The translations under genes and the position numbers were made by a program. Source: Sedimentitalea xiamensis (GTDB taxonomy: Bacteria > Pseudomonadota > Alphaproteobacteria > Rhodobacterales > Rhodobacteraceae). Taken from it: a stretch of 64,000 nucleotides of DNA. Below are positions 34,268-44,885 of this stretch, piece after piece; positions within the stretch are counted from its first letter, which is position 1, and each line of letters opens with the position of its first letter. Where the stretch lies: assembly GCF_030164465.1 (NCBI RefSeq), contig NZ_JASNJE010000007.1, positions 1-64,000 on the forward strand, written 5' to 3'. The notes under the pieces are model-generated. The model was not told the DNA's origin. It made no database searches and was given only the letters and a program-made list of their open reading frames with translations.

Positions 34268-34451
34268 AGCTCGCCTCCTTTGCCATGCACGCGATTGCGC
34301 GCGCCCAGCATGACGGTTTCCGCGGATTCTGGAACGGGCTTCACGAACTTGTGGCCCGAAGGCGCGATTTCCGTTTCCCCGGAACACCGGCAAGCGCCCG
34401 ATTGACGCCGGCTGCGGTGATGGCAACCGGACTGGCTATCCAAAAAAATAA

Positions 34452-36104
<1,653 letters not shown>

Positions 36105-36125
36105 CCGACAGGACTGTTCAGGACG

Positions 36126-36148
36126 GCGGGCCGGTGACTCCGGCCCGC
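36126..36148 (+). terminator. Hairpin between dctP and dctQ
   Basis: Perfect nine-base arms GCGGGCCGG and CCGGCCCGC with a five-base loop are followed by TTTCC. It is probably a partial terminator or RNase barrier that leaves more binding-protein mRNA than transporter mRNA, a common arrangement in binding-protein operons. Confidence 0.55.
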
Positions 36149-36171
36149 TTTCCGCATCGGGGTTTCAGAAC

Positions 36172-36702
36172 ATGCTGTATCAGGCATCACGGATCTGGGC
36201 GCGGATCGAAATCGTCTGCGCCGCCGGGCTCGCGGCATCCGTGACCGGGCTGATCCTGTTCAACGTGGTGACGCGCGCCGCGGGCAACGCCATCTACTGG
36301 GTCGACGAGGCGGCGATCTACGCGATGGTCTGGATGACCTTTCTCGCCGCGTCCGCCGCGCTGCACTATCGCAGTTCCGTCGCCGTCACGGTCGTCGCGG
36401 ACCTGGTGCCGCCCGGCCTGCGCCGGATCATGGACCGGGCCGTCGATCTCGCGACATTCGTTTTCGCCTGCCTGATGATCTGGGTTTGCCTGCGCTGGTT
36501 CATGCCGTTGGAACTGGCCGGCGCGGGATGGGACGTGAAGACGTTCCAGGGGGCGACCTTCAATTTCATCTATGCCGAACCCACCAATACGCTCGGGATC
36601 AGGAAGGTCTGGGTCTGGCTGGTGGTGGTCCTGTTCACCTTCGGCGCGTTTCTGCATTCCGCCGCGAACCTGCTGTCGCGGGACCGGAGCATGCCCGCAT
36701 GA
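36172..36702 (+). CDS. dctQ: TRAP transporter small permease (DctQ family)
   Basis: 176 residues with four membrane segments (about 12-33, 48-66, 87-108 and 136-158). WVDEAAIYAMVWMTFLAASA is typical of DctQ. It pairs with DctM. The ATG at 36172 gives the normal size; the longer frame would translate the hairpin. Its stop overlaps the DctM start (ATGA). Confidence 0.87.
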   Translation: MLYQASRIWARIEIVCAAGLAASVTGLILFNVVTRAAGNAIYWVDEAAIYAMVWMTFLAASAALHYRSSVAVTVVADLVPPGLRRIMDRAVDLATFVFACLMIWVCLRWFMPLELAGAGWDVKTFQGATFNFIYAEPTNTLGIRKVWVWLVVVLFTFGAFLHSAANLLSRDRSMPA

Positions 36703-37958
36703 CCCCGTTCCTCTTCGTCATCCTCATGTTCGCCTCGGTTCCGATTGCGCTGGTCCTGGCCCTGACCGCGCTCTGGTATATCCACGAAAGCGGCAATACG
36801 GTGCTTTATGACAGCTTCGGCCAACAGATGTTCGCCGGGGTCGAGAATTACGGATTGCTGGCGATCCCGCTGTTCATCCTCACCGGCGAGTTGATGAACG
36901 AAGGCGGCATGACCAAGCGGCTGGTGCAGGCGGCGCGAGTCTTCGTCGGCGGATTTCGCGGCGGGCTGGCCTATATCAACCTGCTGGCCAACATGTTCAT
37001 GGCCGCCATCATCGGATCGGCGGCCAGCCAGATCGCGGTGATGAGCCGGGCGATGGTCCCGGCGATGACGAAGGAAGGCTACGATCCGGGCTTTGCCGCC
37101 GCCTCGACGGCGGCCGGGGGATTGCTCGCGCCGGTGATTCCGCCATCCATGCTGTTCGTGATCTACGGAGTGCTGGCGCAACTGCCGATTGGCGACCTGT
37201 TCATCGCCGGAATCATTCCGGGCCTGATCCTGGCCCTGGCCTTCCTTGTCGTCATCTCGGCCATCGGCCTCGTCCGCCAGTTCCCGAAAGGCGAATGGAT
37301 GACCCTGCCCGACGCCCTGCGCGCCTTGCGCAACGCCCTGCCGGCCTTTCTCATCCCCCTGGCGATTGTCGGCGGCATTCTTTTCGGGATAGCCACGCCG
37401 ACCGAAAGCGCCGCCATCGCATCGCTGATCGCCTTTGCAATCGGCTGGCTGGTCTATCGCGAAATCACCCCGCGGGATCTCGGGGCGATGTTCATGCGCA
37501 CCGCGACCAATTCCTCGCTGGTGATTTTCATGATCGCCGCCGCCAATGTCTTCGGATGGGTGGTGATCTACGAAGAACTGCCGCAGACCCTGGCGGCGTT
37601 CATTTCGACCGTCACCTCGGACCCGTTCACCTTTCTGCTGATCGTCAACCTGTGCCTCTTGTTCGTCGGAATGCTGATCGACGGCATCGCGGCGCTGATC
37701 CTGGTCACGCCGATCCTGTTGCCGATCGCGATGAATTCCTATGACATCGACCCGTTCCAGTTCGGCGTCGTGATCAGCCTCAACCTCGTGCTCGGCCTGC
37801 TGACCCCGCCGGTCGGCGTCGGGCTCTACATCGCCTCGGCCATGTCCGGCGTGCGCCCCTTCACGATTTTCGCGGCGCTCTGGCCGTTCCTGCTCGCGGT
37901 GTTTCTGGTCCTGATCCTGCTGAGCTATTTCCCGATCCTGAGCACCGCGCTGATCTAG
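36699..37958 (+). CDS. dctM: TRAP transporter large permease (DctM family)
   Basis: 419 residues, about twelve membrane segments, with the family signatures GVENYGLLAIPLFILTGELM, GSAASQIAVMSRAMVPAM and STAAGGLLAPVIPPSMLFVI. The C-terminal half repeats LVTPILLPIAMNSYDIDPFQ. It couples uptake to the sodium or proton gradient in the cytoplasmic membrane. Its stop shares the CTAG at 37955-37958 with the stop of the convergent LysR gene, leaving no intergenic space. Confidence 0.92.
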   Translation: MTPFLFVILMFASVPIALVLALTALWYIHESGNTVLYDSFGQQMFAGVENYGLLAIPLFILTGELMNEGGMTKRLVQAARVFVGGFRGGLAYINLLANMFMAAIIGSAASQIAVMSRAMVPAMTKEGYDPGFAAASTAAGGLLAPVIPPSMLFVIYGVLAQLPIGDLFIAGIIPGLILALAFLVVISAIGLVRQFPKGEWMTLPDALRALRNALPAFLIPLAIVGGILFGIATPTESAAIASLIAFAIGWLVYREITPRDLGAMFMRTATNSSLVIFMIAAANVFGWVVIYEELPQTLAAFISTVTSDPFTFLLIVNLCLLFVGMLIDGIAALILVTPILLPIAMNSYDIDPFQFGVVISLNLVLGLLTPPVGVGLYIASAMSGVRPFTIFAALWPFLLAVFLVLILLSYFPILSTALI

Positions 37959-38899
37959 AGAGCGCCGCCGATATCAGCCAGCGTCCGGATGAACGCCTGT
38001 GCCGCGGGCGACAGCGACCCGCGGCGGCGAAAGGACACGCCGACCGGCCCGGTGCCGACGGGCACCGTCCAGGCCAGCTGGGCGAACCCGCCGGAGTCCA
38101 GATCAGCCCGCGCCACATGGCTGGGAACCACCGAGATCAGATCGCTGGCCAGCACCAGGGCCCGGTTGGTGAGGTAGGACACGGATTCGACCACCCGCCT
38201 GGGAGCGGTGTCCGACCACCTGTCGAAATACTGGTCCAGTTGCCGGCGCAGCGTGGTTTCCGGGGGCGGCAGGATCCAGCCATAGCCGGCCATGTCCTCT
38301 GCCGTCACGGCCGACCGAGCCGCCAGCGGATGCCCGGCCTGGACGATTGCGACGATCCTTTCCTCGTAGAGCGTCATCTGGTCCAGATCGCCGCGATAGC
38401 GATGGGTCGGCAAGCGTCCGACGACAAGGTCGAGTTCTCCGGCCCGCAGGGCGGGCATCAGAACCTCGTTCGTGCCCTCGACGACCTTCACAACCAGATC
38501 GGGCCGCTCGCGCAGGATCGTTTCTATCGCTATCGGCAGGACACGCGCCGAAGCCGCCAGCAAGGTCCCGACGACGACCCGGCCCGCAGTGCCTTCGGCC
38601 AGATCGTCCAGTTCCTGCGCCGCATGAGCGATCTGGGCGAACACCAGCTTGCCGTTGCGGATCAGGGAATCCCCGAACATGGTCGGAACCACGCCGCGAT
38701 TGGTGCGGGTGAACAGCTGCACCTCGAAATCCGTTTCCAGATCCTGGATCATCTTGGTGGCGGCGGGCTGGCTCAGGTTCATCTCGCGCGCCGCATGCAG
38801 GATGCTGCCGTGCCGTTCGACCGCGATCAGCAGGCGCAACTGCTTGAGTTTCAGGCGCGTCAGCACCCGTTCGACAATGCGCGACGGTTTCCGGCTCAT
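37955..38899 (-). CDS. LysR-family regulator of the catabolic cluster
   Basis: 314 residues. The N-terminal winged HTH has LKQLRLLIAVERHGSILHAA and LSQPAATKMIQDLE. The long LysR effector domain follows (VVVGTLLAASARVLPIAIE). It resembles the GbpR/CbbR-like branch that senses small aromatic or carboxylic metabolites. It is coupled to the upstream aspartate dehydrogenase gene by a four-base overlap (ATGA). Its stop overlaps dctM. It probably controls the cluster, but no T-N11-A box could be assigned with certainty; see the palindrome at 39740. Confidence 0.87.
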   Translation of the reverse strand: MSRKPSRIVERVLTRLKLKQLRLLIAVERHGSILHAAREMNLSQPAATKMIQDLETDFEVQLFTRTNRGVVPTMFGDSLIRNGKLVFAQIAHAAQELDDLAEGTAGRVVVGTLLAASARVLPIAIETILRERPDLVVKVVEGTNEVLMPALRAGELDLVVGRLPTHRYRGDLDQMTLYEERIVAIVQAGHPLAARSAVTAEDMAGYGWILPPPETTLRRQLDQYFDRWSDTAPRRVVESVSYLTNRALVLASDLISVVPSHVARADLDSGGFAQLAWTVPVGTGPVGVSFRRRGSLSPAAQAFIRTLADIGGAL

Positions 38900-39690
38900 C
38901 CGAAGACGATCCTTTCCTCGCGGTTCAGGATCGTGCGCACGACGCTCATCGCGGTCAGTGCCGACGACTTCGGATTGTCCGGCATCCCCTTGCCCGCGAT
39001 CGTAAAGTTCAGTTCACCGAAATCGCCGCGCGCGCTGATCTCATGGGTGTTCCGGGTCGTTGTCGGATCCGCGATCAACCGCGCCCCTGTCCGGTCGAAC
39101 CCCAGCCCGGCCAGGGCGACGCTGGCGGCGACATTCGCATTCTTTGGATAGGTCAGGGCGCAGTCGCGGGCCGAACCGTCGAAATGCACCGCCGGTTCAG
39201 ACAGGTTCCGCAGATCCAGACGCTTCTCGGCGGGCGATCCGGCCCAGCCGGACGGCGGTTTGCGGCCCGTGTAGCGAACCTCTTCCAGCCTGCCGGCGGA
39301 GGCCGCGGACAGCGCGTCAAGCGCCCCGATCGCGCCGCTGGCCAGGTGCAGGCGGCTGCCGCCGGCCCGAGCCGCCTCGGCGAGTTCCGCCCGCAAGCCG
39401 TCATCGGCGAGCGCGCCGATCGACACGGTCACAAGCGGCAGGCCGCGCCGCAGAACCCCGGCCCCGTGGTCCCGCAGGCCAGCGTGCCCGGCACAATCCA
39501 CGACCACGTCCAGCCCGACGGGAAGCCGCGAAACCTCGGCAAGGAACGGAACCTCTCCGAACACGGCCCGTGCCGCATTCTCGCGCCCCGGCCGGCCGAT
39601 GACCGCGGCCACGCGAAAACGCGAAGAGGTCGCCGCCATCCGCACGTAGCTTGCAACGGCCCCGTATCCGATCACCGCGATGGTCTGCAT
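38896..39690 (-). CDS. L-aspartate dehydrogenase-like oxidoreductase
   Basis: 264 residues, matching known L-aspartate dehydrogenases in length. The Rossmann start is IAVIGYGAVASYVRMAA, the middle has LHLASGAIGALDALSAA, and the family's catalytic region reads LIADPTTTRNTHEISARGDF with the conserved His. It would oxidise L-aspartate to iminoaspartate with NAD(P). In some bacteria the enzyme feeds NAD synthesis. Here it lies in a catabolic operon, so a related amino-acid-like intermediate is possible. Confidence 0.87.
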   Translation of the reverse strand: MQTIAVIGYGAVASYVRMAATSSRFRVAAVIGRPGRENAARAVFGEVPFLAEVSRLPVGLDVVVDCAGHAGLRDHGAGVLRRGLPLVTVSIGALADDGLRAELAEAARAGGSRLHLASGAIGALDALSAASAGRLEEVRYTGRKPPSGWAGSPAEKRLDLRNLSEPAVHFDGSARDCALTYPKNANVAASVALAGLGFDRTGARLIADPTTTRNTHEISARGDFGELNFTIAGKGMPDNPKSSALTAMSVVRTILNREERIVFG

Positions 39691-39739
39691 CTTCTGTTAT
39701 CCCTTTTCGCTATACCCAGTTCGTGAGCTTCTATTTGTT

Positions 39740-39777
39740 CTGATATCAGCCGCATGGTCAACTCGCTTCGAAAGCGA
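39740..39777. promoter_or_regulatory. Palindromes in the AspDH / CoxL divergent region
   Basis: The 98-base gap between the aspartate dehydrogenase and the molybdenum hydroxylase holds a perfect ten-base palindrome CTGATATCAG at 39740-39749. An inverted repeat TCGCTT / AAGCGA with three bases between lies at 39763-39777. Either may be the LysR site for the divergent promoters. Read by eye. Confidence 0.3.
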
Positions 39778-39788
39778 CAGGATACCCC

Positions 39789-41903
39789 GTGCCAGCCAGA
39801 CGCAAATTCATCGGACAAGCGGTGCCAGGCCAGGAAGGCGACAGCCTTCCGCGCGGGGCGGGCCTGTTCGCTGGCGATGTCGCGCTGGACATGCCGCTGA
39901 TACTGCATTTTCTGCGCAGTCCGATGGCGCAGGAAGGGATCGAAATCGGCGGCGTGGCCGAGGCTGCCCAGATGCCGGGCGTCCATGCGGTGCATCTGGG
40001 CACCGATGTGAAGACTCTCGGGAATTTGTCTGTCAATCCGGTTCTGCCCCTGGCCCACGTGCCGGATTTTCCCATCCTGGCGACGGATCGTGTCGCGGCG
40101 GTCGGGCAGCCGATTGCCGCGATCCTCGCCGACACGGTGGAACAGGCCGCCGATGCAGCCGAACGGATCGAGGTCGATTTCACCGGACCACGGCGGATTG
40201 ACGAACAGACGGTGGCCCGGCAACACTGGACCACCGCCGGAGCGGACGCCGCTTTTGGCAAGGCCGTGCATGTGGTTCGCGCGCGCGTCGCCCATCCGGT
40301 GCTGGCCCCGTCCCCGATGGAGCCGCGCACCATCGCCGTGCGCTACCACCCCGACACCGGCTCCGTCACGGTCTGGCATTCGACGCAGACACCGCACCGC
40401 AGCAAATCCGCCCTGGCGCAGATACTCGGAATCGATCCCGAAAGACTGCGCGTCATAGCGCCGGATGTCGGAGGCGCGTTCGGCATGAAGGGATCCGTCT
40501 ATCCCGAAGAGATCCTGGCCGTCTGGGCCGCCCTTCACCATCGCCGCGACGTGCGTTGGGTCGCCACCCGGTCCGAAGAGTTCCTGTCCGCCACTCACGG
40601 CCGGGGACTGACCAGCACCGGCGAGCTGGCCATCGACGCGGAGGGACGGTTCCTCGCCCTGCGCGCCGCCATCGAGGCCCCGCTGGGCCATTGGGTGCCC
40701 AACAGCGGGTTGATCCCGGCCTGGAACGCGGCGCGGGTGCTGCCCTGTGGCTATGATATCGCAGAGATCGACGTGACCACGTTGGCGCGGATCACGCCGC
40801 ATCCGCCGCGCGGCATCTATCGCGGGGCCGGACGGCCCGAGGCCAATGCCCTGATGGAGCGGCTGGTGGACGAAGCGGCGTGGCTTACGGGACTCGATCC
40901 CGTCGATCTGCGCCGCAGGAACCTGCTCGCGCCGGACCGGTTCCCGCATGACACGGCGACGGGCAACAGGCTCGACAGCGGCGGTTACGCGGCGGTTCTG
41001 GATGCGCTCGCGGAAAAGGGCGGATATGCCGCCGCGCTGGCCGCGCGCGATGTGGCACGGTCCAGGGGCGATCTGTCCGGTGTCGGCGTCGCCTTTTATG
41101 TCGAACCTTCGGGTGAAGGCTGGGAAAGCGCGCGGGTGACACTGCACGCGGACAGGGCAGAGATCGCCAGCGGGTCCAGCGCGCAGGGCCAGTGGCGCAA
41201 GACCGCCTTCGCCCAGATCGCGGCCCAGGCGCTCGATCTGCCGATCTCGGCGGTGACGGTGCGCTATGGCGACACGGAGACCTGTCCGGCGGGCATCGGG
41301 GCCCTGGCGAGCCGCAGTACGCCCATCGGCGGCAGCGCGGTCCTGGTCGCCTGCCGCGAGGCGATGCACCGCAGGGATTCGGGAGAGGCGCTGCCGATCA
41401 CCGTCGAAACCCGCTATGAAAACGATGGCCAGGCCTGGGGATATGGCGCCTATCTCGTTTGTCTGACAATCGATCGCGATACCGGTCACGTCAAACTGGA
41501 GCGCATCACCTGTGTGGACGACACCGGAACGGTCGTGAACCCGGAACTCGTTCGGGGACAGATTCTCGGCGGCATCGCGCAGGGATTGGGCGAAGCCTTG
41601 ATGGAAGACCTGCGTTTCGACGAGGACTTCCAACTGCTCACCGGGTCCTTCATGGACTACGCCATGCCGCGCGCCACGGATATTCCCCCGATCGCCATCC
41701 ACAGCCTTCGGACGGAGTCGCCGATGAACCCGCTCGGGGCCAAGGGCGTCGGCGAAGCCGGCACCATCGGCGCGCCCGCCGCCATTCTCAACGCGGCGCT
41801 GGATGCGCTGGCGCCGCTGGGCGTGACCGATTTGACCATGCCGCTGACGCCCTGCAAGGTCTGGCAGGCGATGCAAGATGCTTCAACGGGATCAGGAACA
41901 TGA
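39789..41903 (+). CDS. CoxL-like molybdenum hydroxylase large subunit (orphan)
   Basis: 704 residues, about 80-100 shorter than typical CoxL or XdhB chains. The molybdopterin signatures are present: VGGAFG (227-232), the loop IYRGAGRPE (343-351) that resembles the form II CoxL motif AYRGAGR, and GVGEAGT near the end with the putative catalytic Glu656. It should hydroxylate an aldehyde or an N-heterocycle. The [2Fe-2S] and FAD partner subunits that normally accompany it are not in the window. The GTG start at 39789 follows a GACAGG. Its stop overlaps the aldolase gene (ATGA). Confidence 0.85.
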   Translation: MPARRKFIGQAVPGQEGDSLPRGAGLFAGDVALDMPLILHFLRSPMAQEGIEIGGVAEAAQMPGVHAVHLGTDVKTLGNLSVNPVLPLAHVPDFPILATDRVAAVGQPIAAILADTVEQAADAAERIEVDFTGPRRIDEQTVARQHWTTAGADAAFGKAVHVVRARVAHPVLAPSPMEPRTIAVRYHPDTGSVTVWHSTQTPHRSKSALAQILGIDPERLRVIAPDVGGAFGMKGSVYPEEILAVWAALHHRRDVRWVATRSEEFLSATHGRGLTSTGELAIDAEGRFLALRAAIEAPLGHWVPNSGLIPAWNAARVLPCGYDIAEIDVTTLARITPHPPRGIYRGAGRPEANALMERLVDEAAWLTGLDPVDLRRRNLLAPDRFPHDTATGNRLDSGGYAAVLDALAEKGGYAAALAARDVARSRGDLSGVGVAFYVEPSGEGWESARVTLHADRAEIASGSSAQGQWRKTAFAQIAAQALDLPISAVTVRYGDTETCPAGIGALASRSTPIGGSAVLVACREAMHRRDSGEALPITVETRYENDGQAWGYGAYLVCLTIDRDTGHVKLERITCVDDTGTVVNPELVRGQILGGIAQGLGEALMEDLRFDEDFQLLTGSFMDYAMPRATDIPPIAIHSLRTESPMNPLGAKGVGEAGTIGAPAAILNAALDALAPLGVTDLTMPLTPCKVWQAMQDASTGSGT

Positions 41904-42853
41904 ACTACAGCCGACTCGACGCCAAGGATCATGCCCGCGACCACATGCGCGGAATCTGGGCCGCCGCGCTCAACCCGTTCCGCCCGGACTTCACGCTGGA
42001 CGAAGACGGCCTGCGCGCCAACATCCGCCACTGGATCGACGATCTGGACATCCAGGGGCTGTTCATCGCCGGCAAGCAGGGCGAGTTCTTTTCAATGTCG
42101 GTCCCTGAACGCAAACGCAATTTCGAGATCGCGGTCGACGAATGCGCCGGCAGGGCGGGCACGATCATGTCCTGTTCGGATCAGAATTTCGACACGGTCA
42201 TCGAGCTTGCGAAACATGCTCAGGCCTGCGGCGCCGACTACATCGTCGTTCATGCGCCGATGCTGCATTTCGTGACCGATCCCGACGACACGGTTTACAA
42301 CTACTACAAGACCATCTGCGAACAGGTCGATATCGGCATCGCCATGTGGAGCCATCCGGACAGCGGATACCTGATGTCGCCCGAGTTGTGCGCCCGCGTG
42401 GCGGAACTGCCCAACATCGTGGCGATCAAGTATTCCGTCCCGCGCGAGATGTATGTGCGGCTGACCCGCCTCGTCGGCGACAAGATCCATGTCTCCACGG
42501 CGTCCGAGGCCGAATGGCTCGACAACATCATCGAACTGGACTGGAAGCTCTACCTCTGCTCTTCGCCCCCCTACCAGATCCAGAGCAAGGTGGACCAGAG
42601 GATGAACGACTACACGCGACTGGCGTTGGACGGTAAATTCGACGAGGCGCGCGCGGTGTCGCAAAGCCTGCAACCCGTGCGCGACGCATTCGGGGCGTCC
42701 CGACCCGGCGGCAAACCGCAGGCGCACGGCAAATACTGGCAGGAACTTCTGGGTCAGGTGGGCGGACCGGTGCGTCCGCCCCTGCTGCAATTGACCGATG
42801 CGGAAAAGGCCACGATCCGACAGGCTTTCGAAACCTGCGGACTGCGGGTCTGA
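41900..42853 (+). CDS. Dihydrodipicolinate synthase / N-acetylneuraminate lyase family protein
   Basis: 317 residues, a (beta/alpha)8 aldolase or hydratase. The carboxylate-binding GKQGE (58-62) takes the place of the usual GTTGE. The Schiff-base lysine is Lys177 in VAIKYSV. The tyrosine that acts as general base in dihydrodipicolinate synthase (PYY motif) is not at its usual place: the segment reads HAPMLHF (118-124). Lysine biosynthesis is therefore unlikely. A hydratase-aldolase for an aromatic or keto-acid intermediate fits the context. The start overlaps the molybdenum hydroxylase stop. Confidence 0.87.
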   Translation: MNYSRLDAKDHARDHMRGIWAAALNPFRPDFTLDEDGLRANIRHWIDDLDIQGLFIAGKQGEFFSMSVPERKRNFEIAVDECAGRAGTIMSCSDQNFDTVIELAKHAQACGADYIVVHAPMLHFVTDPDDTVYNYYKTICEQVDIGIAMWSHPDSGYLMSPELCARVAELPNIVAIKYSVPREMYVRLTRLVGDKIHVSTASEAEWLDNIIELDWKLYLCSSPPYQIQSKVDQRMNDYTRLALDGKFDEARAVSQSLQPVRDAFGASRPGGKPQAHGKYWQELLGQVGGPVRPPLLQLTDAEKATIRQAFETCGLRV

Positions 42854-43002
42854 TCCGGGGCCGCGTTTCCCGCACAGGGCCGGGGGTGCTGTAGCACGGT
42901 TTTGCCTCAGTCGCGATCTGGCCCCACCCGCGGCGGAAATGTCGGGCTTTCTGTCCCCCGCCATTCGCCCTACAGTAGAGTTCCCGGCAGGACAGGTCTG
43001 GA

Positions 43003-44013
43003 ATGGACACGGCACAGGAACAGGCGTCTCGCCAACCGTTCAACATCATGGTCATCGGTCAGGCCGGGCGGCTGCAATACGAGGCGGTCCTGTTCGCGGC
43101 CTCGCTGCGCCATGGGTCCGCCGGCTTTCCGGGCCGCCTCTTCGTCGCGACCCCGCAGCCCGGACCGGCGTGGGACAGGGATCCGAGCATTCAGAGCGCC
43201 GAGGTTCTGGACGTCCTGAACGATCTGGGGGCCGAAATCCTGCCCTTTGCCAATCATGCCTTCGGCCAGAGCTATCCCTACGGCAACAAGATCGAGGCGC
43301 TGCTGGCCCTGCCGGAGAACGAACCTTTCGTGTTCTTTGACACGGACACGTTGTTGACCGGCGACATCATGTCGGTGCCTTTCGATTTCCGGAAACCCGG
43401 CGCTTCGCTGCGCCGGGAAGGCACCTGGCCGAAACCCACGCTCTACGGGCCGGGCTATGCCGCGATCTGGAAATCGCTCTACGACCGATTCGGGCTGGAC
43501 TTCGAGACCAGCCTCGATCCCGACCAGCCCGACGAATTCTGGGGCCGCTATCTCTATTTCAATGCCGGGTTTTTCTTCGGCGCCTGCCCCAGACGATTCG
43601 GGGAACGGTATCTGGAATACGCGCTGTCGATCCGGGATTCTCCCCCGGCCGAACTGGATTGCCAAAGCCTCGACCCCTGGCTCGATCAGATCACGTTGCC
43701 GCTGGTGATTCATTCCTTCGGCGGCGGCCGGGACGCGTTGCCCGACGGCCTGCTGGACGGAAGCATCAGCTGCCACTACCGGCTTTTTCCCTTGCTCTAT
43801 GCACGCGAGAGCGACCATGTGATCGAGGTCTTGCACGCGATCGCCGCACCGAACCGGATCAAGAAAGTGCTGAAATCCCACGAACCGATCAAGCGGATGG
43901 TCTATCAGGGCCGCGGGGCCAAGGTGCGGGCGCTGTTCGACCGGGACAACCTGCCCCGGCGCGAACAGGCGATCCGGAACCGGATCAAGTCCGCGGGCCT
44001 GTGGATGCGCTGA
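43003..44013 (+). CDS. Putative GT-A-fold glycosyltransferase
   Basis: 336 residues, soluble, no signal peptide. The segment VFFDTDTLLTGD (DTDT at 113-116) is a DxD-type nucleotide-sugar/metal site, and RYLYFNAGFFFGACPRRFGE resembles the acceptor region of GT-A transferases of the GT8/GT2 kind. Substrate and family are not recognised. The gene stands alone after the catabolic cluster, 149 bases from the aldolase, and ends at a strong terminator. It is probably involved in a cell-surface glycan. Confidence 0.75.
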   Translation: MDTAQEQASRQPFNIMVIGQAGRLQYEAVLFAASLRHGSAGFPGRLFVATPQPGPAWDRDPSIQSAEVLDVLNDLGAEILPFANHAFGQSYPYGNKIEALLALPENEPFVFFDTDTLLTGDIMSVPFDFRKPGASLRREGTWPKPTLYGPGYAAIWKSLYDRFGLDFETSLDPDQPDEFWGRYLYFNAGFFFGACPRRFGERYLEYALSIRDSPPAELDCQSLDPWLDQITLPLVIHSFGGGRDALPDGLLDGSISCHYRLFPLLYARESDHVIEVLHAIAAPNRIKKVLKSHEPIKRMVYQGRGAKVRALFDRDNLPRREQAIRNRIKSAGLWMR

Positions 44014-44027
44014 CCCGGCGAACGAAA

Positions 44028-44051
44028 AAGACCGCCGGAACCGGCGGTCTT
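44028..44051. terminator. Bidirectional terminator
   Basis: Perfect 11-base arms AAGACCGCCGG and CCGGCGGTCTT with a two-base loop. An A run at 44025-44029 gives a U run on the minus strand, so it ends the minus-strand gene at 44081 best and also follows the glycosyltransferase gene. Confidence 0.82.
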
Positions 44052-44080
44052 GATACTTTCATCTCGCGTCAGGATGCGGT

Positions 44081-44695
44081 TCAGGCGGCTTTCGCCAGCA
44101 GGGTGTATGTGGACAGCAGTTCGCCCTGCACCTGTGCACGCATGATCTTGCCGGAATCGTCGCGCTTGCTCTTCGCACCGGCGGCGCGCTTGATCAGGCG
44201 GCCCAACTGCTGGTTCAAGGGCGCGCGCGCGCGGAACGCCCGCTTCGGATTGTCGTCGGCAACGCCGACAGCCATCTGGTAAAGACTGTTGAATTCTGCG
44301 TCCTGCGCGGCCTTCTTCATCACGTTCCCGATGAAATGTTCGTCGAAATCGCCATCCGCATCGACCTTCCGGGCCAGGTTGACCGCGTAGTCCAGAACCG
44401 CGCGCTTGGCTTTCAGGCGTTCGGCCAGCGGATTGCCGGCGGGCGCGGCCTCCATGACGTGGTTTTCCACGATCTTCTGCAGGAACGGCGCGACATCCAT
44501 TCCGGCGGCCTTGGCTTCGGCCGCCACGAATTTCCGCACCCCGGTTTCCAGAATGAACGACATCTTGTTCGCCTCGGCGATACGTTTGCGTTTCTCCAGG
44601 CGTTTTGCCGCCATCTTCGCCTTGTTCCGTACAGGGGCGGCTTCACCGGCGGCGGGGGTTTCCTCGGCGGCGGATTTCTCGGAATTCTGGACCAT
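44081..44695 (-). CDS. Conserved hypothetical protein, basic, helical
   Basis: 204 residues, no recognised family, no signal peptide or membrane segment. It is lysine/alanine-rich: an acidic/alanine N-terminal tail, a basic stretch (RNKAKMAAKRLEKRKRIAEA), then a helical core with FVAAEAKAAGMDVAPFLQKI and a basic C-terminal part (LGRLIKRAAGAKSKRDD). DNA or RNA binding is possible on charge grounds. The ATG at 44695 has AGGAGG upstream. A perfect 16-base palindrome lies 47 bases upstream, over the probable promoter. Confidence 0.7.
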   Translation of the reverse strand: MVQNSEKSAAEETPAAGEAAPVRNKAKMAAKRLEKRKRIAEANKMSFILETGVRKFVAAEAKAAGMDVAPFLQKIVENHVMEAAPAGNPLAERLKAKRAVLDYAVNLARKVDADGDFDEHFIGNVMKKAAQDAEFNSLYQMAVGVADDNPKRAFRARAPLNQQLGRLIKRAAGAKSKRDDSGKIMRAQVQGELLSTYTLLAKAA

Positions 44696-44741
44696 ACGGG
44701 CCTCCTTTGTTCAGTCTATGTTCCTTTACTCCAGGCCAACC

Positions 44742-44778
44742 GGCCCGTCAACATAGTTGCACACTATGTTGACGGGCC
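44742..44778. promoter_or_regulatory. 37-base perfect palindrome (16-base arms)
   Basis: The arm GGCCCGTCAACATAGT is followed by five loop bases (TGCAC) and its exact complement. On the minus strand the distal arm contains TTGACG, followed 17 bases later by TAAAGG, a possible promoter for the gene at 44081-44695. It lies 108 bases before metY. It is too perfect for chance and reads as an operator or a transcribed hairpin. Confidence 0.7.
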
Positions 44779-44885
44779 AAGCCGCCAAAATCGTTCGCGC
44801 ACAAGGAAGGAAAAGCGCGGCAGTTGTCAGACCCAGGACAATGGCATAGGTCTGGGCGCAATACAGAAAATCAGGGAGACCTCAG

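Noticed and set aside
44779-44885. Possible SAM-II or other methionine riboswitch before metY.
   Set aside because: The leader has a weak six-base hairpin (44828-44854) but none of the conserved bases of SAM-II or SAM/SAH riboswitches that I could recognise.
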